Of a DNA stretch of 64,000 nt, positions 56,799-64,000 are shown one piece after another (positions within the stretch are counted from its first letter, which is position 1; each line of letters opens with the position of its first letter). This DNA comes from Methylobacterium thuringiense. Its GTDB lineage: Bacteria; Pseudomonadota; Alphaproteobacteria; Rhizobiales; Beijerinckiaceae. The DNA lies in assembly GCF_022179645.1 (NCBI RefSeq), contig NZ_BPRA01000001.1:124001-188000 (forward strand), given 5' to 3'. Both the position numbers and the translations under genes were made by a program. The notes below the pieces were generated by a model. The model worked only from the letters and a program-made list of their open reading frames with translations, did not search any database and was not told the DNA's origin.

Positions 56799-56901
56799 CG
56801 TTTCGGGGTGCGGTCGGTCTCCCGGGCGGGGAGGGGGCGAGGGACGGTTCCGGACGGATCTCGTCGCCGCGAGAGGAGGGGCCCCTGCGAGTTGCCCATG
56901 G

Positions 56902-56926
56902 AAAAAGCCGCCCGGTGAGGGGCGGC
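56902..56926 (-). terminator. Rho-independent terminator of the small minus-strand gene
   Basis: GCCGCCC (56907-56913) pairs with GGGCGGC (56920-56926); read on the minus strand the stem is followed by five T (56906-56902). It lies about 75 bases after the stop at 57002. Confidence 0.75.
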
Positions 56927-57001
56927 TCCTGATCGTCCGGTGGTCCGTCGCGGGCGGGGGCCTGGATCGCGCCGCCGCGCCCGCAAGGACAGAAAGGCGG
57001 C

Positions 57002-57253
57002 TCAGCTCTCGCTGGACTCAGCGCTCTCGCCGGATTCGGCGCCCTCGTTCGTCTCGGTCTCGGGCTCGCTCTCGGCCGGCTTCGGGGCAGCGGGGACACC
57101 GCCATTGGTGTCGCGGCGGAAGCGCGAGGGCGGCGAGCGGCGGGCGGAGCCCTTCTCGACTTCGCCGGTGGAGAGGGCGATCTTCTTGGCGCGGGCGTTG
57201 AACTCGGCCATCGAGAGGCCCGGCGTCCGACCGTTCGGGGTGTTCTGTGCCAT
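57002..57253 (-). CDS. Small hypothetical protein with acidic tail (83 aa)
   Basis: Located between two cold-shock genes on the opposite strand. It starts MAQNTPNGRTPGLSMAEFNA, continues RAKKIALSTGEVEKGSARRS and ends in an acidic Ser/Glu-rich tail (AESEPETETNEGAESGESAE). GGAGGA lies 6-7 bases before the ATG at 57253 and a terminator follows, so it is a real single-gene unit. No family is recognised. The charge split, basic first half and acidic end, resembles small nucleic-acid-associated proteins, but this is only a guess. Confidence 0.7.
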   Translation of the reverse strand: MAQNTPNGRTPGLSMAEFNARAKKIALSTGEVEKGSARRSPPSRFRRDTNGGVPAAPKPAESEPETETNEGAESGESAESSES

Positions 57254-57510
57254 GGTCAGTCCTCCAGGCGCCGTGCGGCGCGCGCTCATCCGGAGCGTCG
57301 CGTAACGGCGCGGCAAATCAAAAGCCGTGAAGCCGCGGATCCGAGCGTGGCGGATGGTGGCGGTCCCGGCGTCGCCCAAGGCACCGAATTGCGCAGAGGG
57401 TGCGTGGAGATAACACGTCCCGGCCCGCGATGTGCCGATAAAATCCCGCAGGGTCGCGGGCAACCGTTCCCCCGCTCTTGCCGCGCGGAGCACAAAGGTC
57501 TACTGATCCA

Positions 57511-57657
57511 CCATCGATCTAAGCCCGGAATTTGGGCCGTGTACGCCTTCGCAGGGCGGTTCGGAATTTCTCGACTTCTATCGGTTATCGGACGGTTCGC
57601 CCCCACAGGGTGGCCGATGCACTACGCATGATTTCCTGCGAAGCGACAAGGACGACT
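57511..57657 (+). promoter_or_regulatory. Structured leader of the second cold-shock gene
   Basis: Matches the first leader: CCATCGATCT at 57511, GGGCCGTG, then CTTCGCAGG at 57547-57555, and its inverse complement CCTGCGAAG at 57635-57643, five bases before AAGGA (57648-57652). The bases between differ strongly from copy 1, but the pairing elements and their spacing are kept. Confidence 0.6.
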
Positions 57658-57867
57658 ATGAGCACCGGCACCGTCAAGTGGTTCAACGATCAGAAGGGCT
57701 TCGGCTTCATTCAGCCTGACGACGGCTCCAAGGATGTGTTCGTGCACATCTCCGCTGTCGAGCGCGCCGGCATGCGCAGCCTGGTCGAAGGCCAGAAGAT
57801 CTCCTACGAGATGGAGACCGATCGCCGCTCGGGCAAGCAGTCGGCCGGCTCGCTCCAGAGCGCCTGA
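57658..57867 (+). CDS. Cold-shock protein, CspA family (copy 2)
   Basis: 69 residues, [20 protein letters not shown] with RNP1 [10 protein letters not shown] and RNP2 [29 protein letters not shown] follows. The frame is open from 57532, but the first 42 codons are the leader; the ATG at 57658 has AAGGA 5 bases upstream. Near-identical to copy 1 with conservative changes. A terminator follows at 57883. Confidence 0.97.
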   Translation: MSTGTVKWFNDQKGFGFIQPDDGSKDVFVHISAVERAGMRSLVEGQKISYEMETDRRSGKQSAGSLQSA

Positions 57868-57882
57868 TCCGACAGCCACTCC

Positions 57883-57912
57883 GAAGCCGCTCCGTCCGGG
57901 GCGGCTTCTTCG
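57883..57912 (+). terminator. Terminator-like hairpin after cspA copy 2
   Basis: GAAGCCGC (57883-57890) pairs with GCGGCTTC (57901-57908). The downstream bases are T/C-rich but not a pure T-run (TTCG), so termination may be incomplete and the DUF6481 gene may be partly co-transcribed. Confidence 0.6.
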
Positions 57913-57975
57913 TTTGTTGCAACCGTTCCATTCCAGGTCGGGCCATCCGGGCCGCGGCCGCTACAAGGACCCTAC

Positions 57976-58344
57976 GTGAGCTTCATCAGCCAGAACAAAC
58001 TCGACGACCGTCTCTCGGCGCAGCAGAAGGCCCGCGAGGCCATGGTGGAACGCTTCCGCAAGCGCCCCAGTGCCGACGATCCGGCCGTCATCGCTCGGAA
58101 CGCCGAGCGCAAGGCGATCGCCGAGGCCCGTGAGGCCCGCGCCGAAGAGCGCGAACTGGCCCGGATCGCCGAGGAAGAGCGCAAGGCCGCAGAGGTCGAA
58201 GCCGCCCGTCAGGCCGAGATCGCCCGCAAGGCCGCCGAGATCGAGGCCGCCGCCGAACGCGCCCGCGAGGCCCAGGCCGCGCAGAAGGCCGAACGCGACG
58301 CCCGCTACGCCGCCCGCAAGGCCAAGATCAAGCTGCGCCGCTGA
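57976..58344 (+). CDS. DUF6481-like charged coiled-coil protein (122 aa)
   Basis: 122 residues starting at GTG 57976 with AAGGA 7 bases upstream: MSFISQNKLDDRLSAQQKAR. Most of the rest is an uninterrupted Ala/Arg/Glu coiled coil (for example REARAEERELARIAEEERKA and KAERDARYAARKAK) ending KIKLRR. The pattern fits DUF6481, found next to cold-shock genes in alphaproteobacteria. The function is unknown; a nucleic acid or ribosome-associated role is possible. Confidence 0.8.
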   Translation: MSFISQNKLDDRLSAQQKAREAMVERFRKRPSADDPAVIARNAERKAIAEAREARAEERELARIAEEERKAAEVEAARQAEIARKAAEIEAAAERAREAQAAQKAERDARYAARKAKIKLRR

Positions 58345-58409
58345 GGCGCTGTGATGCGCCGCCTCCGGGCGGCGCCCGAACCATGTTGGAACCAGAAAGC
58401 GAGGGCTCC

Positions 58410-58607
58410 GTGCCCCACAAATTCAAGCTCGGCCAGCGCGTGAAACGCACGCGCCCGTCGTTCTCCGACGACAAGGCCGGCTTCGGCGACATCTCAGAGG
58501 TCGTGCGCCTGATGCCGGCGGACCAGACCGGCGAGGTCTCCTACCGCATCCGCTCCGGCTTCGCCGAGCGCGCCGTGCGCGAAGACGAGATCACCGAAGC
58601 CCACTGA
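58410..58607 (+). CDS. Small SH3/Tudor-like hypothetical protein (65 aa)
   Basis: 65 residues from a GTG at 58410: VPHKFKLGQRVKRTRPSFSD, then ISEVVRLMPADQTGEVSYRI and RSGFAERAVREDEITEAH. The short alternating beta pattern resembles small SH3-like barrels widespread in Rhizobiales. GAGGG lies 4 bases before the GTG; an ATG at 58383 is in frame but has no ribosome site. It is 65 bases after DUF6481 and before a strong terminator. Confidence 0.72.
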   Translation: MPHKFKLGQRVKRTRPSFSDDKAGFGDISEVVRLMPADQTGEVSYRIRSGFAERAVREDEITEAH

Positions 58608-58616
58608 GACGAAAGA

Positions 58617-58648
58617 AGCCCCGCATCACCGATGCGGGGCTCTTTTTT
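58617..58648 (+). terminator. Rho-independent terminator
   Basis: An 11-bp perfect stem (58617-58627 with 58631-58641), 3-base loop, then C and six T (58643-58648). It ends the small-gene transcript 10 bases after its stop and lies 33 bases before the end of dps on the other strand. Confidence 0.9.
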
Positions 58649-58681
58649 GTCCGGTCGCTCACCCCGCTGGGGGAGGGTGGC

Positions 58682-59215
58682 TCAGTGGCCGCCCTGCGTC
58701 CCGTCGCGGGTCGATTCGTACAGAAACCACGTGCGCTCCTCGGACTGGTCGATCCACTCTTCCAGCAAGCTCGTGGTCGAGCAGTCGCCCGCCTCGTCGG
58801 TGACGCCGTGCAGTTCCCGCATGTTGGCGGTGAGGTTCTTGTTGTCGTCGCGCAGCTCCTTGAGCATGTCGAGCGGCGAGACGTAGTCGGCGTTGTTGTC
58901 CGCCACCCGCTTCAGACCCTCGGCCTGACCGAGCGAGCGCAGCGTGGTGCCGCCGATCTTGCGGGCACGCTCGCCCACCGCATCGATGATCCCGAAGATC
59001 TGCTCGGACTGCTCGTCGAGCAGCAGGTGGTAGTCGCGGAAATTCGGGCCGCTGACGTGCCAGTGGAAGTTCTTCGTCTTGATGTAGAGCGCGAAGAGAT
59101 CCGAGAGCAGGACGGTCAGGCCCTCGGCGATCTTCTTGGTGTCGGCCGGATCAAGATCGGTCGGGGTGTTGAGGCGGTCGCTGGCGACGCGCAGGTCTGG
59201 CTTGGCCTTGGCCAT
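58682..59215 (-). CDS. dps: Dps-family DNA-binding ferritin
   Basis: 177-residue Dps/mini-ferritin that stores iron and protects DNA under stress. The ferroxidase motif is KNFHWHVSGPNFRDYHLLLD with His and Asp ligands, followed by EQSEQIFGIIDAVGERARKI. ETWFLYE-like RTWFLYEST is near the C-terminus. The start at 59215 gives MAKAKPDLRVASDRL with GGAG 6 bases upstream; ATG 59227 is also in frame. The N-terminal Lys-rich segment suits DNA binding. It lies downstream of a sensor kinase on the same strand (157 bases). A weak EcfG-like site (59294-59318) is present. Confidence 0.94.
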   Translation of the reverse strand: MAKAKPDLRVASDRLNTPTDLDPADTKKIAEGLTVLLSDLFALYIKTKNFHWHVSGPNFRDYHLLLDEQSEQIFGIIDAVGERARKIGGTTLRSLGQAEGLKRVADNNADYVSPLDMLKELRDDNKNLTANMRELHGVTDEAGDCSTTSLLEEWIDQSEERTWFLYESTRDGTQGGH

Positions 59216-59293
59216 GTCTCGCTCCATTCGGGTTGCGGTGTTGGGTTCGGGGCGCCCGCCGTTCACGTTCCGGCGCGGCGCTTCATCCCAAAA

Positions 59294-59318
59294 AATGACC
59301 GGCAAAACCGAATGTTCC
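59294..59318 (-). promoter_or_regulatory. Weak EcfG-like promoter before dps
   Basis: On the minus strand, GGAAC (59318-59314), 16 bases, CATT (59297-59294), one base off CGTT. Transcription would start about 70 bases before the ATG. Dps genes are commonly part of the general stress regulon, which makes the site plausible. Confidence 0.3.
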
Positions 59319-59372
59319 CCTTTGCATGCCCGCACCGCACAAGGCGCACAGCTTAGAGTCGTTCTAATAACT

Positions 59373-61778
59373 TCAACCGTTCGAGACCGCCCTGTCGTCC
59401 GGCCGCGGCATCGCGCCCGAGACGAGGCGCAGGCTGTCGACGGTCAGTTCCGCGCTCGGGCGGGCCAGGGCGGCGAGGCGCTCCGGTGTGGGGGTAGGCA
59501 GGCGCACCATCACGATGGTGCCGATGCCCTCGTCCGAGCGGATGCGCAGCGAGCCGCCATGCAGCTCCGAGGTCGAGCGGGCGATGGCGAGCCCGAGGCC
59601 CGACCCACGATGGCTGCGGGTGAGATTATTCTCGACCTGCTCGAAGGGCTGCCCGAGCTTGGCCAGCGCACTCTTCGGGATGCCGATGCCGGTATCCTCC
59701 ACGAAGAGGTGGACGAAGCTGCCGCAACTCCGGCCCCGGATCGAGACGCGGCCGCCGGCGGGCGTGAACTTCACGGCGTTCTGCAGCACGTTGCCGAGGA
59801 TCTGAGTCAGGGCCCGGTCGTCGGCCAGCAGGCGCAGGCTCTGCTGCATCTCCACGCAGATGCGCAGATTCTTGGCCTTGGCCTCCAGGTCGATGAGCTT
59901 CACCGCGTTGCGCACGGCGTCGGCGGCGGCGATGTCGCGGCAGTCGAGGCTGACACGCTTGGCCTCGATGCGGGCCATGTGGAGGATGTCGTCGATGACC
60001 GAGAGCAGGTAGGTGCCGCCCTCGCGGATGTCGCGGCAATAGGTGGCGTAGCGCGGGTCGCCGAGTCGGCCGTAGACCTCGCTCTCCATCAGGTCGGCGA
60101 AGCCCATGATGGCGTTGAGCGGCGTCCTCAGCTCGTGGCTCATGTTGGCCAGGAACTCGGATTTTGCCTGGTTGGCGATCTCGGCCTTGGCCTTCTGGTC
60201 GAGATGTCGCTCGGCGAGGTCGGCGAGCTGGTGGGTCTGGAGTTCGAGGGTCCGGCGCGAGCGCTTGAGATCCTTGACGGTGGCGATCAGCTCGCGCTCG
60301 GAGACGACGAGCTTCTCCTGCTGGCGCTTCAGCCCGGTGATGTCGGTGCCGACCGAGACGTAGCCGCCATCCTTGGTGCGTCGCTCCGAGACCTGGAGCC
60401 AGCGGCCGTCCGTAAGTTCGACCTCGAAGGTGCGCGCAGAGAAAGAACGATCCTGCGGGCTGGCGCGGCCGACGTCGGGGAGTTCGCGTCGCACCGGCGG
60501 CAGCACGCCCCGGCCCATGATGTCGGCGTAGCGGCGGCCCGGGATCGCGTCCTCGGCGGCGAGCGCGTGCAGGTCGCGGAACTTCGAGTTGCAGAGGACG
60601 AGGCGGTTCGAATCGTCCCAGAGCACGAAGGCTTCGGAGATGGCCTCGACGGCGTCGCGCAGTCGCATGTCGGCGGTTGCGGTGGATTCGGCAAGGCGGC
60701 GCTGTTCCGTGACGTCGACGGCGATGCCGACGAGGTGGCGGCTGCCGTCGGCCTCGTCGTGCACGATCTCGGCGCGGGTGCGCAGCCAGATCCATTCGCC
60801 GGAGGCTCCGCGCATGCGAAATTCGTGATCGATGGTGGCCTGGGCGGCGGCGAGGTGGCGCGCGAGGCTGTAGAGGTCGCCGTCGTCGGGATGCACCATG
60901 GCGTTGACGTCGCCGAACGAGAGCAGGCCCGTCTCGGCCGGATAGCCGAGCATCGCGTACATCGAATCCGACCAGAAGATTTCGCCGCGCGGGATGTCCC
61001 AGTCCCAGAGGCCGCATCGGCCGCGTCCGAGCGCCGTGTCGAGCCGGCGGCGGACCTCGTCGCAGACCCGGTCGGCAGCGTGGGCACGGCGCGTCTGCAG
61101 GGTGTAGGCGGCCCCGATGCCGACCACGACGAGCGCCGTGGCGCCGAAGAGTACCGCGAGCGTACAGAGCCGTTCCCACCAGGCGGCGGTGACCTGCGCG
61201 ATCGGCCGGATCACCGCGACCTGTCCGGTGCCGTCGGGCAACCGATGCACGGCGGCGATCGCCTCCGCACCGTCGGCGAGCCGCAGGATCATCGCGCCGG
61301 CGGATTCGGCGAGGGCAGTGAGCACTTGGTCGGCGCCGAGGACGGCGGTGAGCGTCGCCGGGATGCGGACCGGGGCTGGATAGGCCGCGACGATCCGGTC
61401 GTCGCGCCCGACGACGAAGATCTGGCGGCCGGGCTGCGTGCCGGCAGGCATCAGGCGATCGAGGCGGTTCTGGGCGGTGGCCCATGTGCTCTCGCCAGTG
61501 ATGCCGTTCTCGCCGAGGGCCGCGGCAGAGAGCCGTGCGAACCCCTCGACCTCGGCATGTGCCGCGCGCACCACATCGGTGTGCTGGAGCCGCAGGTGCA
61601 GGGCGATGACGCCGAGCAGGCAGAGCAGGAAGCCGGCCAGCATGCCCGGGACGGCGAAGCGCAGCCAGGTCTCGGCCCGCATCATCCGTTCGTGAGCTGC
61701 GGTTCGCGGTCGCCGGATCCCGAGGATCGTATCGGCGCGCACGCGCGCGGCCAGGGAAGCGGAAACCGCCTCCGGCAT
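59373..61778 (-). CDS. Membrane PAS-domain sensor histidine kinase (PdhS/PleC-type HisKA)
   Basis: 801-residue inner-membrane kinase without receiver. Membrane segments are [20 protein letters not shown] (about 43-62) and [20 protein letters not shown] (about 220), flanking a periplasmic sensor of about 150 residues. PAS1 contains [23 protein letters not shown]2 [20 protein letters not shown] with [17 protein letters not shown]. HisKA reads [19 protein letters not shown] with the phospho-His, and [10 protein letters not shown] follows, the style of the PleC/DivJ/PdhS group. The ATPase has [14 protein letters not shown] and [24 protein letters not shown] lies 6 bases before the ATG at 61778. 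Its response regulator is not adjacent. A link with dps is only positional. Confidence 0.92.
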   Translation of the reverse strand: MPEAVSASLAARVRADTILGIRRPRTAAHERMMRAETWLRFAVPGMLAGFLLCLLGVIALHLRLQHTDVVRAAHAEVEGFARLSAAALGENGITGESTWATAQNRLDRLMPAGTQPGRQIFVVGRDDRIVAAYPAPVRIPATLTAVLGADQVLTALAESAGAMILRLADGAEAIAAVHRLPDGTGQVAVIRPIAQVTAAWWERLCTLAVLFGATALVVVGIGAAYTLQTRRAHAADRVCDEVRRRLDTALGRGRCGLWDWDIPRGEIFWSDSMYAMLGYPAETGLLSFGDVNAMVHPDDGDLYSLARHLAAAQATIDHEFRMRGASGEWIWLRTRAEIVHDEADGSRHLVGIAVDVTEQRRLAESTATADMRLRDAVEAISEAFVLWDDSNRLVLCNSKFRDLHALAAEDAIPGRRYADIMGRGVLPPVRRELPDVGRASPQDRSFSARTFEVELTDGRWLQVSERRTKDGGYVSVGTDITGLKRQQEKLVVSERELIATVKDLKRSRRTLELQTHQLADLAERHLDQKAKAEIANQAKSEFLANMSHELRTPLNAIMGFADLMESEVYGRLGDPRYATYCRDIREGGTYLLSVIDDILHMARIEAKRVSLDCRDIAAADAVRNAVKLIDLEAKAKNLRICVEMQQSLRLLADDRALTQILGNVLQNAVKFTPAGGRVSIRGRSCGSFVHLFVEDTGIGIPKSALAKLGQPFEQVENNLTRSHRGSGLGLAIARSTSELHGGSLRIRSDEGIGTIVMVRLPTPTPERLAALARPSAELTVDSLRLVSGAMPRPDDRAVSNG

Positions 61779-61823
61779 GTCGAACTCCTCATGTGTACGG
61801 CTGGTACGGCCCGAAGCGGTCAC

Positions 61824-62384
61824 GAACGCTCGCTTCGATTCGCATCCATATTGAGCACTCGGAGCCCCGATTTGTCCACGCCTTTTACGCGTGTTTTTAT
61901 TGACTCCTTAACTGGGATGAGACTCACGGCGAGTCGTGGGGCCGCGAGAGAAATCGGTTATCCGACAATATGTTAGGTTGTATTTTTCCGGGCCTGTCGC
62001 AGGGATGTCGCATACAACCGTCAGATTCCGGGAAAGCGATCGCGGGAATCAGCTCGGAGGCGTGTCATCGGCGCCGCGTGGCGACGGGATCGCGGCCGAT
62101 TACACCACGCTGTTGCCGCTCGGTTCTGTACGCCGCCGCCGGGATTTTTTCGCGGAGTTCGGCGCTGCCAAACCTCTTGTTTCCGCCGCGTCGAAGGCGG
62201 GACAGCATCTCCGCCAGCCGGATCGCCGAATTTCAGGAGTAGACGATCGCGCATCGCCTGGCCGGCGACGAGGAGGCATCGCCGCGGGCAGGCCGTCATC
62301 ATAACGGTCTTCTACCCGCCGCGCCGGCTTCGATCGGCGAAACCCCGTACGCCCCGGCATCAGCGCCCTACGGCCGCATCCCCC
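61824..62384. other. Intergenic region between sensor kinase and pepN
   Basis: About 560 bases. An AT-rich patch at 61890-62000 should include the kinase promoter. Small ORFs (61936-62304 plus, 62021-62302 minus) are Arg-rich and have no ribosome sites. No terminator or RNA fold is evident after pepN. Confidence 0.45.
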
Positions 62385-64000
62385 TCAGCCGGCGAGGCTG
62401 CGTCCCGCGATGTCGGCGACGTCCCGCGAAAGGCCGCCCGCCGACGCGATCCCGCGCAGTGCGGCTTCGGCTGCCGCGCGGCGCACCGGCTCCAGCTGCC
62501 GCCACGAGCCGAAGGCCGTGAGCAGGCGTGCGGCGATCTGCGGGTTGCGCTTGTCCAGCGCAAGCACGGTGTCGGCCACCAGCGCGTAGCCGGCCCCGTC
62601 GACCCGGTTGAACTGGGTCGGGTTGGCAAGGCTGAAGACGCCGACGAGCGAGCGCACGCGGTTCGGGTTGGTCATCGAGAAGGCCGGGTGCCGTTGCAGC
62701 CGGCCGATGCGCGCGATGGTGTCGTCCTCCGCGATCGCGGCCTGGATCGCGAGCCACTTGTCTAGAATCAGCGGCTCGTCGGCGTAGAGTTCGGCGAAAG
62801 CCGCGAGTTCGGCCTCGCGGGCCTCCCCCGGGATCTGCGCGAGGGTAGCGAGGCCGGCGAGCCGGTCGGTCATGGTGGCGGCCGTCGCGATCTGTTCGCG
62901 GGCCAATGCGGCGCCGCGCTCGGGATCGGCGACCGCGATCAGATCGAGGGCGGCGTTGCGGAAGGCGCGTCGGCCGGCGGCAGCCGCGGCGGGGCTGAAG
63001 GCCGCGCCCGCCGGATCCGCGAGTTGCTCGCGCAAGACGGCGAGCTGGTCGCGAAGCCGCGCGGCGAGGGCCTGACGCAGGCGGCGGCGGGCCGAAAAGA
63101 TCGCGTCCGGATCGATGTTCGCGCCGATCTCGCTGGCGACCTCGCCCTCGCTCGGCAGCGCCAGCATCAGCGCTGCGAAGGCCGGATCGCGCAGGGCCTC
63201 GCCGTCGAGGAAGGCGGCGAGGGCGGCGGCGAGCCCCTCCGAGCCGTCGAGAGTCTCCGATCCGCTACGGGCGGCCTCGATCAGGATGCGGAGCGCCACG
63301 CGCTGCGCCGATTCCCAGCGGTTGAAGGCGTCGGTGTCATGGCGCAGCAGCGTCAACTGCTCAGCGTCGCTCAGCGCCATCTCGACCCGCACCGGCGCCG
63401 AAAAATCGCGGAAGAGCGAGGGCACGGGCTGCGCTGCGATGTTCTCGAAGGTCAGGCTGTCCTCGGCGCTTTCGAGTACGAAAACGCCGTCCCGCACCCG
63501 CGCATTGGTAGCCGTGAGCGGACCGTCCGGCCCGATGAGGCCGAGCGCCACGGGGATCACCAGCGGCGGCGCATCGGCACCCGCGCCGGGCCGGGTCTGG
63601 CGGAAGTCGAGGCGATAGGTTTTCGCGGTCGCATCGTAGTGGCCGGAGACGGCGATGCGCGGGGTACTGGGGCGCTCGTACCACTGGGCAAAATGTGCGA
63701 GGTCGCGGCCGGTCTCCGTGGCGAAGGCCGCCAAAAAGTCCTCGACCGTCGCGGCGGTGCCGTCGTTCTCGGAAAAATAGCGGTCCATTCCGTTGCGGAA
63801 GGCCGCTTCGCCGATCAGCGTCTTCAGCATCCGCACGATCTCGGCGCCCTTCTCGTAGACGGTCGCCGTGTAGAAGTTATTGATCTCGGCATAGTGCTTC
63901 GGCCGCACCGGATGAGCCAACGGCCCGGCATCCTCCGGAAACTGGCGCGCCCGCAGCGTCCGCACCTCACCGATGCGGTGGACTGCCCGCGAGCGCATGT
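62385..64000 (-). CDS. pepN: Aminopeptidase N, C-terminal part (5' end outside window)
   Basis: Zinc metallopeptidase of family M1 that removes N-terminal residues from peptides. The visible part begins MRSRAVHRIGEVRTLRARQF within the catalytic domain, then PEDAGPLAHPVRPKHYAEIN and FYTATVYEKGAEIVRMLKTL with the substrate-binding Tyr. YFSENDGTAATVEDFLAAF and WYERPSTPRIAVSGHYD mark the start of the beta-sandwich, and the helical C-terminal domain runs to the stop. The HExxH zinc motif lies upstream, beyond base 64000. About 538 of some 880 residues are present. The frame continues across the right edge. Confidence 0.94.
   Translation of the reverse strand, partial: MRSRAVHRIGEVRTLRARQFPEDAGPLAHPVRPKHYAEINNFYTATVYEKGAEIVRMLKTLIGEAAFRNGMDRYFSENDGTAATVEDFLAAFATETGRDLAHFAQWYERPSTPRIAVSGHYDATAKTYRLDFRQTRPGAGADAPPLVIPVALGLIGPDGPLTATNARVRDGVFVLESAEDSLTFENIAAQPVPSLFRDFSAPVRVEMALSDAEQLTLLRHDTDAFNRWESAQRVALRILIEAARSGSETLDGSEGLAAALAAFLDGEALRDPAFAALMLALPSEGEVASEIGANIDPDAIFSARRRLRQALAARLRDQLAVLREQLADPAGAAFSPAAAAAGRRAFRNAALDLIAVADPERGAALAREQIATAATMTDRLAGLATLAQIPGEAREAELAAFAELYADEPLILDKWLAIQAAIAEDDTIARIGRLQRHPAFSMTNPNRVRSLVGVFSLANPTQFNRVDGAGYALVADTVLALDKRNPQIAARLLTAFGSWRQLEPVRRAAAEAALRGIASAGGLSRDVADIAGRSLAG

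Noticed and set aside
59136-61976. 946-codon ORF antisense to the sensor kinase
   Set aside because: Shadow frame of the kinase; composition is Gly/Asp/Val/Arg without any domain.
61936-62304. 122-codon plus-strand ORF
   Set aside because: Arg-rich with no motif; a minus-strand ORF covers the same bases equally well.

Overview
The window is chromosomal DNA of a GC-rich alphaproteobacterium of the order Hyphomicrobiales, most likely a Methylobacterium/Methylorubrum relative. That placement is inferred from the gene set: homospermidine synthase with ornithine decarboxylase, a cbp3-yceD-plsX-fabH-ihfA-merR cluster, a Ros/MucR regulator, a BA14K protein, a LOV histidine kinase, prkA-yeaH-spoVR, and GGAAC-N16-CGTT stress-type promoters. 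I see no tRNA, rRNA, CRISPR array, integrase or insertion sequence.

Layout. 1-5441: polyamine genes (hss cut by the left edge, GNAT, odc) interrupted by a small gene and a glycosyltransferase. 6140-10721: a Tat-exported glucan biosynthesis protein with a GNAT, an old yellow enzyme, a HAD phosphatase and BamE. 10874-15611: cytochrome bc1 chaperone, yceD, plsX, fabH, ihfA, a MerR regulator and a hypothetical gene. 15744-21602: a secreted protein, then the prkA-yeaH-spoVR stress cluster. 21767-30079 (minus strand): a DUF2339 membrane protein, a BA14K protein and two tandem hybrid histidine kinases, the second with a LOV photosensor. 30500-36312: a CoA-transferase, a 2OG-Fe(II) oxygenase, a lone YejE-type permease, a DUF4112 protein and an aminotransferase. 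36458-36600: a promoter-terminator pair that may make a small RNA. 37076-46816: a four-gene MdtABC-NodT efflux operon. 46893-49826: zwf, a membrane-anchored Mrr-type nuclease and a Ros/MucR regulator. 50474-53341: an ADP-forming acyl-CoA synthetase fused to a GNAT. About 53265-56270: an AT-rich island. 56515-58607: two cold-shock genes with matching leaders and small genes. 58682-61778: Dps and a membrane sensor kinase. 62385-64000: aminopeptidase N, cut by the right edge.

The most notable part is the AT-rich island. It holds two genes overlapping by 4 bases: an ABC/OLD-like ATPase with a DUF3696-like tail, and a protein whose spaced acidic motifs fit a TOPRIM/DUF4435 nuclease. ATPase plus TOPRIM is the architecture of OLD, Gabija and PARIS anti-phage systems. 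I infer an uncharacterised PARIS-like or split-OLD defence module. Its left junction lies inside the end of the upstream synthetase-GNAT gene, whose last codons are written in the island's base composition.

Other points of interest are near-identical cold-shock leaders that can pair with the region just before the ribosome binding site, a perfect stress-type promoter in front of zwf that also settles its start, inverted-repeat elements that have become coding sequence, a 110-residue low-complexity insertion in MdtC, and a Ros/MucR protein without the full zinc ligand set.
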